The notes beneath the pieces are model-generated. The model was not told the DNA's origin. It searched no databases and was given only the letters and a program-made list of their open reading frames with translations. From NCBI GenBank assembly GCA_037074705.1, contig CM073591.1, positions 91,671,532 to 91,735,531 of the forward strand: a stretch of DNA of 64,000 nucleotides, read 5' to 3'. A program made the position numbers and the translations under genes. Origin of the DNA: Zhengitettix transpicula (Eukaryota; Arthropoda; Insecta; Orthoptera; Tetrigidae). Positions 12,801-24,666 of the stretch are shown here, one piece after another (position 1 is the first letter of the stretch; the number at the start of each line of letters is the position of its first letter).

Positions 12801-15266
12801 GAATTGACTATTTTACTTATTCATTTTTTTCAATCAAACGTAAATTTTTTCATGTTATATATATATATTTGTAATATGCACCAATTTTTGTATTAATATA
12901 AATTTTAAAATTATTCAATTGTAAGAATTTGGTTGTGTAAGGTTATTGAAGCAGTGTTTTGAACAGTCAGTGAACCATGAGAATGGTGATTCCATAATAT
13001 TCCTAAGTTTTTTTTTGCATTTTTTTATTCATTCTGATGGTCAGTGACACAAATGTCAAATGTGGCTGGCCGAAAATTGTATGAGAACCTATATTATATT
13101 TAAATCCCACCACCAAATAGCATTAATGCGAGTGGAGAGGAGGTGAATTTGGGAAGTAAAAGTTTTTCGTAGTGAGAGTTCCTCTGTGGCAATGGGCAAG
13201 GGTCCAGGGTTGGACCAGTATTATTGAATTGATTAAAAACAAAGTTTATTGAAGTTAATGAGAAATTAAATTATTAAAATATATTAGTCTACCTATCGTC
13301 AATAAAGAAGAATATCACAACTGGGCAAGGTTGTCGAGTCCTATTAAGAGTAGGAAGTTTTATAAAAGAAATTTGGATTTTGTAACTGGCTGGAGACTGG
13401 CAATGAACTACCTGGTGGTGTAGGAAGTATTTAAAATAATATTCAAATGATTAATTCCCCTGGAAAAAGTATCTTGGTGAAACATTGTACGAGCATAAGT
13501 GCAATTCTGTAATCTATAATATGTATACATATATTGGTATGGAAAGGAAAGAGAGATAGGTTGTGGCTTACCTGAAAGTAAGCCACAACCTATCTCTCTT
13601 TCCTTTCCATACCAATATTGCAATTATTTTTGACAATGTATCCTTACTAATATCATATATATAGTTCAGATCTTCCTTCCTGACGAAGAGGGCTGAGGCC
13701 CTTGAAAATTTGAACGTCCACCTATGCCAGACTGGACCAACTACTGATTTCAGGTAAATCAAAATTTCTGTCTTTCTTTCCTATCCTAATGTGTTTAATT
13801 TGTCCTCATCACATTTTCCTTAAGTGTTACATATATTTTGAAGAAGGAGGCTGATGCCTTCTACAATCTAGAAATAATCAAATTACCCAATGAGTTGAAG
13901 GGTTCCATGCTAGTCCTGAACCAACAATAAAACCAGGCCAGCTAAAAGGATGAGGTGTAAGATGATGTGATCCTGACCAGTGTGCTATCACAATACCCAA
14001 AGATTCTAGTTCAACTGCAGTCTGAACAGCTCTGTACACATTGCATACAGAAGCTTCTGGACATCCAGCCAGACTGAAAATAACATTTGTTGTACAAATT
14101 TGAGATTATTCCTGGTGTATTATGAAAAGAATGTTAAAAGAGATATTTAATGACTGAAATATTCACATTTTATTTTAAACAATTCAATAAGAGAAAATGT
14201 TTGTGACAAGCAGAAGTTTAATTAAAGCAATTTAAGTTGGTGTGAATTAGAATTATGGTACATCTAATACTTGACTGAATATTCACTTTATAATATTAAG
14301 AGTTGCATTTGAATAAATGAATAAAAAGTACAGTTGTTTATTAATTGTAATTCAAGATGAGTTTAACAATAAGCGAATAATTGACCCCATAATAAAATTA
14401 TTGCTACCTGTTCCAACTAGCAGTCCCAGGACACAGGCAGGTAGCAGTACCTTGTTTATAATAATTTTGTGTCCATTCCATAAAATCATAGTCAGCCTAT
14501 AAAAATGAAATATTGTAATTACCAATAAGAAGTCAAAACAACACAAAGCATTATACCACAGTTTAGTAACCATGGAACTCTTAGGATAACTACACAACAT
14601 TATATCCTTTTTGTCATTAACAACTAATTTTGTATGGTAATACAGAGAAACAAACGTAAGGCAAGAAATATTGAGATGATAATTCAGATTTTAAATACAA
14701 GTATTAGTGATCAGTCTTTTTTGTTTCTAGGTGGAAGAGGATTACGAAAATTACAGAGTGCATTTATAGTAATTTAACGCGCTAAAAGTAAATTTGTTTG
14801 TAAACTGCATAGTGGTATGGAAAGGAAAGAGAGATGCTTGTGGTTGACCTGAAAGTGTAGTGCAGTGTAGCCATAAGGAACCAAAGGTTGTTGTTCAAAT
14901 TTTCAGAGGCTCTCAGCCTCCTTCTTCAGGAAGGAGTGTTACACCATTCTGTGCACCGGCCGGCTCGGAGTTTTGACTGCCGCATGGCTAGTAGCCCCTA
15001 AACACCATCGGCCGGTGCATGGAATGGTGTAACACTCCTTCCTGAAGGAGGAGGCTGAGAGCCTACAAAAATTTGAAGAACAACCTTTGGTTCCCTACAT
15101 TCCTTCCTGAAGAAGGAGGCTGAGAGCCTCTGAAAATTTGAAGAAATACCTTCAGTTCCTTATGGCGACACCGCACCTCACTTTCAGGTAAGCCACAACC
15201 TATATCTCTGCCATCTCCATACCAATATTGCAATTATTTTTGACAATGTCACATCCCTACTAATAT

Positions 15267-15309
<43 letters not shown>

Positions 15310-18300
15310 TTATTAAAGTACAAAAACAAATAATAAAATTGTTGTTGTTGGAGACTTGTCACAAACCTGAATAAAACTTCACTTTTAAATTCCTCGGGAG
15401 CTCCATTAATTTTTGTCAGACAGGGCAAACACATGAATGTGCTATTATCATGAGTTCATAAAGGTCTGTCAGACAATATCATAGCAATTAATAAAAAGTT
15501 CTATCTTTCAAAATGAAATATAAATAATGAAACAAAAATATAAACAACTATCATTACTCAGAACCTATAAAATAAATTACCTTGCGACAATTTTAATTTG
15601 ACAAAAAGCTGCAATAAAGCATAATATTTTAGTCAGCTGTCTACAAATTATTAACTCATAATAATAAAAATTTCAACATTCTGTTGTGATTCACAGCTTA
15701 ATCATATTGATATATTAAAACAATTTTGCATACCTGAAACCCATATTGCACAACTATCATATTTGATGGTAATAGTAATGGCTGTGCTGATGGTAAAGAA
15801 TTGCCACAAAGCATAAGAGTAACTGAAGGAGGCAATGACAAAAGATGCCACAACTCTTGCAACACAGCACATGTACTACCACTATCGTGAGAGTCCTCCA
15901 AGCCTGGTGATGGCATAAGCAAGCTGCACAGTTTGGGGCCCACATGAACATACCTTAAACAAGTTTGCATAAATAATGTATAAATTTTGCCTTCACAATA
16001 AATAATTAAGCCATAAAAATTTCATTTATAAGAGAAACAAACATTTTTAAAATTCTGAAGTACCTCATTCTTAAAAAATGGAAAAATTCTTCAAGCCTAT
16101 ACAAAGGAATCAAAATAATTAAATGTTACCTGAGATTTGGAAAATTAGCTAGAATTTCTTGGAAAGTGGGCCACATATCTGCAAGATCAGCATAAGTTAC
16201 ACTATTATCAACATCCAACACAGGTAACAAGTTAATGAATCGATCCTGGCAGTATCGATCTATAGTGATCATTTTCCTGAAACAGAAGATACTCTCTTCA
16301 ATATTAACATTTGATACCAATTTTCTGACACCATTTACGCAATGAAAGGTGATCAACTGGCTATCTATTTTCATGTCATCTAAATCCTTATTTCATTTAT
16401 ATTATAATTTATAACTATAAATGTAAAAAGAAAATCTGGAGAATTGTGTTAGGATTGAAGAAAAATAATGTAAAATTGTGGTTTATATGTGTTGAAGACA
16501 GATTCACCTACATACTGAAAAAAAGGAGGGAGGTAAAAACCTTTGGAAATGTTATTAACAAGTCAACCTCATTGAAGCACATAAAGCATGTTAGGAAAAT
16601 GTGACAAGGTCAAATGAAATAACTCATTTGGATAGGAAAGAGAGACATCACTGCTGTCTTACCTTAAAACAACAGTTGGTCCACCCAGGCTGTGAATTAA
16701 GAATGACATTCTTGTGCCCAGTCAGCACGCAGTACACATCTTCTCTCCTAACGAAGGGGGCTCAGGCCCTCGAAAATTTGAAATATCTTCACTCCTCAGC
16801 CCAACTAAATTTTTGGAGGGTTTAGCCTCCTTCTTCAGGAGAAAGATCCTCTCTATCCCTCTTTCCTATCTAAGTGCTTTATATATGTCAGTGAGTGAAA
16901 ATATGGTTTACCTTAGTAAAGAAGATGCTGAGAATTTGGAATTAATATTTTTGGAGATGTCATCCAAATTTAGAATATACATAATCCATCAAGTCAAGGT
17001 AGAGTTAACTGACCAGCAATATATAAAAGAAAAATAGCAAGAATACACAGAAATGTATTCTAGCTTCACCCATGAAAACTTTTACAATCTTTTAAACAGT
17101 GTTTGAACAAGTTCTTCCCAAAAATTAAATTCAGTGCGTGATTCTAAACCTCTACACAATAAGGCCCAATTAATCAATTATATAGCTGCTATACTGTTAA
17201 TGTTGAGTGAAAGTAGACCAGAATTAAGTTAGAAAACACCTCTTGTACAAGATTGAAGATAATGGAAATTAGAGTGACAAAAGACTGAATGGCTTTTATA
17301 ACAACATAAAAAATAGTAGATGTTTACAGGTTGTGTTTAATGTCTATATTGAAAGTTATGCCTCAAAATTATCTGTATGAGAGTTTTTCTGGTGCTATCA
17401 TTTATGCCATCAACAGATTATTAATACCATTCCCACTATTTAAGTGAATTTAGCTATATCACAATTTTTATTATTTTTGTTTATGCCACTTTAATTACAA
17501 TTTAATTTAGGGTATATCTATTTTCAATGTGTACATATATTTGCCTTCCATTATTGCATTATGACCAGTTCCCTAGTATTACATTTACAAGAATTAGTTT
17601 AACTGAATTCTTGGGTCTTTTACAAGAAATGAGCAATCAGGATCATCATTATCAAAATGATATTATAAACACATCCTCTCATTAACTTACAAAACATAAG
17701 TAACTCTGAATGGATCCCAGACACTTGAAGTATGCAATGCAGTAATATGAAAGTTGCTACCTTCGATGTTGGATAACCTTCATGCACTTTGCTAATCCTA
17801 TATTAGTCAATGGAGTAGATTTTTTCATCTCCCTAATTTCATGGTCACAATCATATATTGCAAAAATAAATGCAGTTTTTGCAGTAAAATTATAAATTAA
17901 ATTAGATTGATGTAGAAAGTAATCACCAAGATACAAAGGCAAGATTCAATCTGTATATATTCTTCTTGCCAAATAAAGGGATGATTATAATAAATTTAAT
18001 AATAATATTTTTCAATGTTGATCATAACCAAATTATTATGTTTGACTGATAGAGAAATACATTAAGTAGCGTCAAAATGTCCAGCTATGTTTAAATTATT
18101 TTCTGTGCAATTGTTTCTCATATTAAATTTGTCTGGAAACTAAGGCATATTGTTATTGATTTATTTAATAAGGTGTTAAATCTATATGTATTATTAAAGT
18201 TATTAAAATATCAAAAATATATTTAACAATTAATTATGACTGATCATTTTACTTACTGACGAGAGAAACATAGTTGCCATTCATGACTAGGTAACAAACG

Positions 18301-21300
18301 AGTATACAGATGTAAGTAATTCACTTTCATAGATGACCAAAGGCCAATCATATGAAATAAATATTCCTGCAAAAACAATGTATGAAATTTACAGTTTAAA
18401 AATATAATTTAAGTCACCATGTAAATGATGTTAACAATAAACATATTAAAGTTATTCACATCTGGTTAAAATGAAATAGATTGTATGCTATCAAAGATGA
18501 TCATGCATTTTTTATATCAGTATTGCATATATAAAAAAGATATCACATTTTAAATTATTAGAAACAAATATATTTAAGAAATTATTTTGTTTATAATCCT
18601 ATTTTGTTAAATCAACAATTTTTTTGTAAATGTAATGAACAAAGCTTTGTTACTATTTTAAATTGATTTTATATAATTTAGTTTGAAACTTTACCAAAGT
18701 TGGAACTCGTCCACGTGGTGATATATCTAACAGAACTCCACGATGCTTTATAATGGGTCTATCTTGAATTAGTAAAGCAGGAACTGCAGAGCCAGAAGAC
18801 AGCCTTAACATCTGAGTAAAAGTACAGAGAGAGTAATGTAGGCCAGATAAGCCACCTGCTGAAATGCAAACCTGAAAACAATAAAATTGAATGACTATGA
18901 TCACATATTTATTCTATTTTCCTTTCTTCTTAATGAGAAAACTCTAAAAAAAGCAAAACTGAGGCTTTGTTCAAATATTAAAATGTTTTTCTCTGTTTAG
19001 AGAGCAATTTTTAATTTGTTTCTTCGCTTAATTTAATTCTACACGGCTAGAAATTGAATTCAATATATTATTGACAGAGGTAGTATAACTAATAAATGAA
19101 AAGTTGCACTTTTCTACGACTTAAAAATTTCTTGCCACTAGAGGTAATCAGGGATTATGGTATTAGCCTCTATAATTTCTATAGGAATAATTAGTTGAAA
19201 AATTTAAAACTTTCCTATTGAGAAGCAGAAATTAATAATATATATTAATAGTTATAATACATATTAAACTTCAAACTCAAATTTAAATCAATGGTCACCA
19301 AACACAGACAAAACTCACCCTTTTAGAATTGACATGTATTTGATAGCAGTCAAGTGATGCAAAAAGATCTGGGTTTACAAGGCACTCTACTTGACTGTCA
19401 GTCCATCTACCACTTCCAGGTTGCACATCTCCAATTTTAACATCATAACCAAGTGCTAATAAAGCAGGTCGACTAATGTCCCATACATCAAGTATCCTAA
19501 AGGGAATTATTTATTTCAAATTAATTTACTTTACAATGTTTCATTTTCCAAGCATACATTTATATAAAAATATATCTGTTACCAAAAAAATTATGTTTTC
19601 AAAAGAAAACTTTGATCTGAAATATAAAAACAAAGTTTACATTTATAGTATTTTGAAGTACTAATATGGGACATATGAAAGTACAATCATCTTTATTACT
19701 GGTAATTCGTAATCATTTCACACAACTAAATAATGTGTGCACAATAGACTTTTCCCCTTATTTATTCATTAATCAGGTGATTTTGTAATATACAATTGTT
19801 CAAAATTATTTGAATTTGAAATCAAGGCTCACCTTCTAACCCTATTTTACAAAACTTAGGTAACAAATTTCTTGTACCGATTTAATAATTTAATTAACAT
19901 GAAATATAAAGCTTTTAATAAATTCTCACTGCAAATCTTTCAATTTATTTTCGGAATATGTAAACACTAAATAATATTAAAAATCAATTTTCTGCAATAT
20001 ACCATAAACAGAGACAGATTTCAATTTTGGTATTGTTATTCAATTACAAAGTCTATCATAGGCATACATTTTATTAACACACTTCAATGCTAATGCAAAA
20101 GTAATAAAAAATAATAGATTCTGCTTTGAACATATGCAGTTTGTAACAGTGTATCATTTCTATTTGTCAGAGTGATGCAAATAGGAACAAAATGTGTATT
20201 CATTTGCCACACAAAGTAAGTTATTAGGTAAGGTTCTAAACTTGAGTAAAAACTTTATAAGTATGACTTAAATCATGGTTTTTGGGCTAGTCAAACTAGG
20301 AATAATCTTTTAAGAGATGAATTTTAAACAAGAAAAATTTAACTGAAAGTAACATATTACAGCAACTTTGTTACAAGAAATTCTATGAGCATTCATTACT
20401 GACAAACAAATTGCAAACCTAATAAAGTGCTACAAGTGGAGCATGGTTTATATAAATTAAAACATGGACATTAAGAAAGACATACTGGATCAGACATATC
20501 CTAAGAAGAAATTTACTATACGACAACATCAAAGGACAGATGGAGTTCCTGGTTGCAGGAGAAGAAAAATACAACTGATAGACAGCTTGAAAGGAGAAAA
20601 AGGAAGACAATGGTTATTGAAGGAATGAGCTCAGGACAGGACAAGGTGGATGAGGAAATTTATAGATGACGTCCAGGGACTTACCAGTAGGAAGAACACT
20701 TAATAATAATAATAATAACAGCCTACTCGAGGCTTCAGTACGACTTCTCTCAGTTCTTCAAAACCTCTTAATATTCATTAAAATATTATTGGAATACTGG
20801 AAAGTATGAAATGCCCGGTACACTTAGATTCCAACAGATAAAAATTACTTCATTCCATTCACCTTCAAAATATTGTCTTGATATTATTATATATATTTCT
20901 ATCATAGGAATGGGCAACTGTCACAAATATTAACCAGAAAAATAATTTCAAGCCACTTACCGATGGATTGATATAGAGCCTTGAACCACTGATATTCGTA
21001 ACTCTTTGTCAGGAATAAATGGCAAACCTTCCATTTCTAACATCTTCTGTGGTTGAGGCCACAGAAGATGCAATGATGGATGAGTAACAAGAGGTCGAAC
21101 AGGAGATGTCCCAATGTGTGTTCTCAAAAGACTTTCAATAGCCTGCAAAATTGGCATATTTTAAGTAACAAAATGCTAGACTTTGCCTTTTCTATGCTTA
21201 TATTTTTAGATAGGAAGATTAGTTAACAAAATTTTAGTACCTCCAAAAGCCTAAAATATATTGCAGTTCTTTCAAACACAGCTGATTTTTATTGAGGAGG

Positions 21301-24297
21301 GGAAGGAAAATGTTAAAATGAAGTTTGATTCATTTTCAAATGACAAAAAATAATGTGATCTCTGTCCCTCTTTCCTATCCAAATGAGTTTATCACTTTGA
21401 TCTTGTCATATTTCTTTCTTAAGCATAATGTGACATTGTCAAATTAATTAACTCATTTGGACAAATAAAAGGGATAGAGAGTAACTTACTTGGTTTAAAT
21501 TGACAGGCTGGGAAGTAAGACATGTCAAATGTAGGACTGAACATCATCTGAACTGAGGAGCCAGTCCACACAATGTTCAGCCCTACTGTTGAAGAGGAAG
21601 AGGTCTTATGCCCTCAAAAATTTGTCATGATAATACTTCCCAGACTGGCGATGCCAACTGAAAATTTGGAGTATGTCATCTGCTCTCTATCCCATTTCCC
21701 CCCACCAAATTAGTATCTTTCAAGTCTATAAAAGCTTGTGTTTCATTAATAAGACATTTTATTTTCTTCTATATTACACAAAAAAATAATCATGTTTACT
21801 TGATCTATATGAGGGCTCAAATCCAATGTAGATATAGCTGAAGTTACAGAATGTTGGGACGGTGGAATCTGATGTGAACGATGTGGAAGACTTTGCTTTC
21901 TAACATTTTGCTGAATTCTATCTTCCATTCCACCACTGCCAAATGATTCTACTGATATACTTCTGGCCCTGCCAGCTTCTTCACCTATTTCTGATTCAGC
22001 ATGACTAAAACCATTCACAGCAACTGGAGATGGTGAAAGAGAATTTGAAAATGAAGTGAATCGTTCTATCAATTCACTAAGTTCTGGCTTGTGTGTTGCC
22101 AGCTCAAGTGGAGTTTTTCCAGCAAATTTTCTAAAAATGACAATAATAATGTCATATTTAATTAAAAATGACAATATGAAAGAATTTACTTATGTAATTG
22201 TAAATATATAAAATACTTTCTTTACCCTTTCATTGCTTGTATGAGTGGATTAGCACCATTGTGAAGAAGCTCTTCAACAATTTCTTCATCACCCCGAAAA
22301 ACAGCATCATGTAGTGCGGTTGCACCACAAGCATTCATAGCATTTACATCAGCACCTCTATCTGTAGAAACAAATAATAGAATATATAATACTATAATTA
22401 GAGTGAAAATTAAATTCTAAATAATCTCTAAATATTTTTATATTACCTAACAAACAAGCCACTATATCCCGGTTTCCATAACAAGCTGCCCAATGCAATG
22501 GAGTATTCTTACTACCTTCGCTATCTCGGGCATTGATACTGATACCTGCAGCCACCAACTGACAAACACGCCCAACCCTGAAAAATTTATTAAAAACTGA
22601 AGTAATAATTAAAAAACTTTTACATTTATTTTACTGTAAATACAAACTTACAAAAGTTGAAACACATTAATAATGTTTTTAAATGAGTGTTTTAACTAAC
22701 ATGGATATAATAACAGTATATTAATGATGGGTGTCATAGTATAAAGTTCAAAAGGATTCTCACTCTGAATTAGCAGTTGCTCTTAAAAGTTCTTCAACAT
22801 AAATATGCCGCATGTAACTGGATCCAACTGCTGCATCAACAGCATTAACTCCTTGACTGTTCTGCACCCCTGGATCAGCTCCACAAGAAAGAAGGGTACG
22901 TACCACATCACCCTGGTTCAACTAAAATTTGAATATGTTATCACACAGAAACAAAATACATTGTTGTAAAATATATTGTTACAAAATTAAACCAAAGAAT
23001 TCTGCAAATTCCAATCAATTAAAAATAAATAAGCATGTCAAGGAAATACAGAACAGATAAAGTGAAAAAAATAAGTCTAAACAGATATGGCATGAAACAC
23101 ATACTGTTTTCTATTTAATGTACTTGAAATAAATGGGAATAAGAGAGAATAATAGGAGAACATAAATTATTTGACAAATTCAAGATACACAGGACACAAC
23201 GTTTCAAACTGTGTTTTATGAAATAACTCAATCTGGACATATGTTAATCTGCAATCATTTTTAACTTGCTTATAAGAGATACGCCATAATGTATCCTAGA
23301 ATAGTTTACAATCCATTTACTAATATAATAGGAACTACTGTATTAAGTCAAATGAATAAGTGCTGATGATGGGAGAAAACTATAAAACTCACTCCACACG
23401 TGAACAAAACTTCCATCAAGTATGAAATGATATAACTTGAAAGTATTACTTAATCACTTACTTTTGTAGCAAGACATAGAAATGTTCCATCTTCTAATAA
23501 AGGCTGATTTAAAATCCTTTCCCTTGTTATATATTGATCTGAGTCATCGGAATCACCTGTCAAAATAGATATAAATCAGGAATGAATTATAAGACACTAA
23601 ACAACCGCAATATTATTTTCTATGTTCACAAAAGTTAATTTCTGCATCTATACCAATTAACTACAATTAAATACACTGTAATTATAAAATTGGCACCTCT
23701 TGTACAAACTAAGAAAACCACATACACATATTTATTAAATGTGAACAACACAAAAAATAAAAATAGTTTAAATTTGAATAACATTTTTACGAACATGAAA
23801 ATTGAGTAATCAAATTTAACGAAACGAGTTCATGACCATAAATACGACGATTTTATTATTAATGCTTAAAAACGTAAGCTGTTATATAGAAGAAAGTTTA
23901 TGTAAAGTTTTCTTTCGTGCACGAATGAATTCATAAGCGTCATCCAGTTAGCTGCAATTTTTTGATTTAATAATTAAACTAAAATCACGCAATTGTGAAT
24001 TAGTTAATATTATTTTATTATATGAAAAAGTAATAACTTCAGCAATTAATCAGTGATTTATTTTGTCAAGAAGTGTCAATTTTTATATACGAAATTATTA
24101 TTTTTTTACATTGTCTTATCCCTAGTAGCCGGTCAATGGATGTAGTAAGGATAGCTAAATTTAAGTCTGCGTTAAAGAATCAAATACACGTGATATAAAA
24201 TCAGAATAAACTTACACGCGTCAAGAAGCGATCTTACGATGTCAGTTCTTCCGTGCTCTATAGCAGTTCTTAGATTGTCACACACTTCTTGTAGCAT
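6829..24297 (-). CDS. Ankyrin-repeat protein with a C-terminal GH20 (beta-hexosaminidase-like) domain, 18 coding exons, 947 aa
   Basis: Exons read on the minus strand: 24297-24216, 23556-23462, 22921-22764, 22577-22447, 22361-22226, 22130-21800, 21142-20961, 19496-19319, 18871-18695, 18366-18257, 16276-16130, 15953-15734, 14496-14408, 14073-13887, 12058-11813, 8422-8298, 7160-7044, 6961-6829. All junctions are GT-AG and in phase, giving 948 codons including TAG. Ankyrin repeats lie at about residues 60-215, with typical cores (TPLHWAACYGNRDIVACLL, ATALHDAVFRGDEEIVEELL). Residues 215-310 are a Ser-rich linker. From about 312 the protein resembles GH20: HRGVLLDISPRGRVPT near 472-487, KVNYLHLYTRL, CPGTASWNSLAG near 670-682, and FSWPGFIVGSGLAWN near 725. 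Where GH20 enzymes have a Gly-(Gly/Ala)-Asp-Glu motif after the His-(Ile/Val)-Gly strand, this protein has YVHVGPKL (577-584), so catalysis is doubtful. No signal peptide or membrane segment is seen, so it is probably cytosolic. The substrate is unknown, and I recognise no gene symbol. Confidence 0.9.
8621..8705 (-). mobile_element. tRNA-derived SINE, minus copy of an inverted pair
   Basis: Read on the minus strand it has TGGTTTAGTTGG (A box) and GGGCTCAATTCCCGG (B box), then TGAGATTTTT-like tail sequence AAGATTTTTCCATCCTGAT. Lies in an intron of the ankyrin/GH20 gene. Confidence 0.65.
8803..8889 (+). mobile_element. tRNA-derived SINE, plus copy of an inverted pair
   Basis: GACTTAGTTGGTTTAAACACCC followed by a decayed B box and GAGATTTTTCAATCCTGATAC. 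It is the reverse complement of the copy at 8621-8705, so the two could pair as a hairpin in intron RNA. Confidence 0.6.
9130..9850. repeat. Dispersed repeat built of tandem modules of about 270 bp
   Basis: The block CATTACATAAAAATAATG recurs at about 9422 and 9694, and ATTTTTCAGG(G/A)T(T/C)AATTAGATTGAT-like sequence at about 9306 and 9585. AAATTTTCAAACATG-type sequence occurs three times. The same modules and the same left border recur at 44400-44860. Confidence 0.7.
10066..10140. mobile_element. Half of a family A fold-back element
   Basis: AGAAACTTTGTGTGGTATTTATATCACC...TTTTGTCTGG...TAGCTATTTC is a right arm of family A; no left arm is visible. Confidence 0.55.
10200..10825 (+). mobile_element. 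Putative LTR remnant ending at a tRNA primer-binding-like site
   Basis: A GC-richer, direct-repeat-containing block (GAGATGAATNTGGACNGT units near 10420-10475) ends ...CTTGCA followed by GGTGGCGCCCAACAAATAG. TGGCGCCCAAC resembles the primer-binding site of LTR retroelements that use tRNA-Lys. No gag or pol coding sequence follows. Its left boundary is uncertain. Confidence 0.4.
12270..12590. mobile_element. Fold-back element, family B
   Basis: The arms GTTGGTCTCGTCAGGCTG and CAGCCCGACTAGACCAAC pair. The right part holds TTCAGACCTTCCTTCCTGAAAG, CACCTGAAAATTTGAAATAT and GATTTCAG|GTAAGTTGACTTC, ending in the family's TTGTCACATTTTCCTTAAGTG. Confidence 0.75.
12599..12823. mobile_element. Fold-back element, family A, full palindrome
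   Basis: GAATAAGAAAGATAGCCAATTC pairs with GAATTGACTATTTTACTTATTC. GGTAATATAAATACCACACAAC pairs with GCGTGGTATTTATATTACCC. An inner GAGAAACACAACTG pairs with CAGTTGTGTTCTC. It sits directly beside the end of the family B copy. Confidence 0.85.
13531..13830. mobile_element. Family B fold-back with a perfect 39-bp hairpin
   Basis: 13532-13570 and 13579-13617 are exact reverse complements separated by only CCTGAAAG. The remainder carries TTCCTTCCTGACGAAGAGGG, CCTTGAAAATTTGAA and GATTTCAG|GTAAATC, with the family tail. Lies in intron 14 of the ankyrin/GH20 gene. Confidence 0.8.
14811..15252. mobile_element. Family B fold-back element, large copy with GC-rich centre
   Basis: Arms of about 180 bp: GGTATGGAAAGGAAAGAGAGAT...GGAAGGAGTGTTACACCATTC on the left pairs with GGAATGGTGTAACACTCCTTCC...CTTTCAG|GTAAGCCACAACC on the right. 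The centre CCGGCCGGCTCGG...GGCCGGTGCATGG is unusually GC-rich. The right arm contains a duplicated internal segment (TTCCTGAAG(A/G)AGGAGGCTGAGAG twice). Confidence 0.85.
15269..15305. repeat. (TA)n microsatellite
   Basis: Alternating A and T adjoining the right end of a family B element; several family B copies carry (TA)n at the same border. Confidence 0.9.
16590..16885. mobile_element. Fold-back element, family B
   Basis: AAATGTGACAAGGTCAAATGA start, ATTTGGATAGGAAAGAGAGACA, CTTACCTTAAAACAACAG (reverse of a decayed TTTTAAG|GTAAG), CTAACGAAGGGGGCTCAGGCC, CCTCGAAAATTTGAAATATC and CTCTATCCCTCTTTCCTATC. The chance reading frame here encodes the repeated SGPRKFE motif. Confidence 0.7.
20455..20718 (+). 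mobile_element. 3' end of a non-LTR retrotransposon (RT C-terminal remnant)
   Basis: In broken frames it reads WIRHILRRNLLYDNIKG...RKIQLIDSLKGEKGRQ...AQDRTRWMRKFIDD, the usual C-terminus of arthropod endonuclease-reverse transcriptase elements, and ends in a (TAA)n tail at about 20700. Lies antisense in an intron of the ankyrin/GH20 gene. Confidence 0.65.
21423..21715. mobile_element. Fold-back element, family B, diverged
   Basis: CATAATGTGACATTGTCAAAT, ACTCATTTGGACAAATAAAAGG, GTAACTTACTTGG, GAAGAGGAAGAGGTCTTATGCC and CCCTCAAAAATTTG; ends with CTCTATCCCATTTCC. Confidence 0.6.
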
Positions 24298-24627
24298 TTT
24301 ATACCATTACTAAATTAATATAGTTTTGCTTCGGTCAGTTCGACCTAAAGCAACAACTTAAAAAAGTAATAATTAGTTACGATATAACTTCCAATTAATC
24401 GTCCACGAAAACATTACTATCGCTAACGTTAACTACACAACACGTATTATCTTGAGCGCTACTAGTCCAAAGATGAAATTAATGATAGTAAACAAAGACG
24501 GAACCAAACACACCCCATCCCAATCTACCATTCGCACCTTAGCGATAGGTGGATCAACAATAAAAAAGTTTTTTTATTATTCAGCCAGAAAATGTTTATG
24601 AAATAACAATGTAATTAATGCAATTAG

Positions 24628-24666
<39 letters not shown>

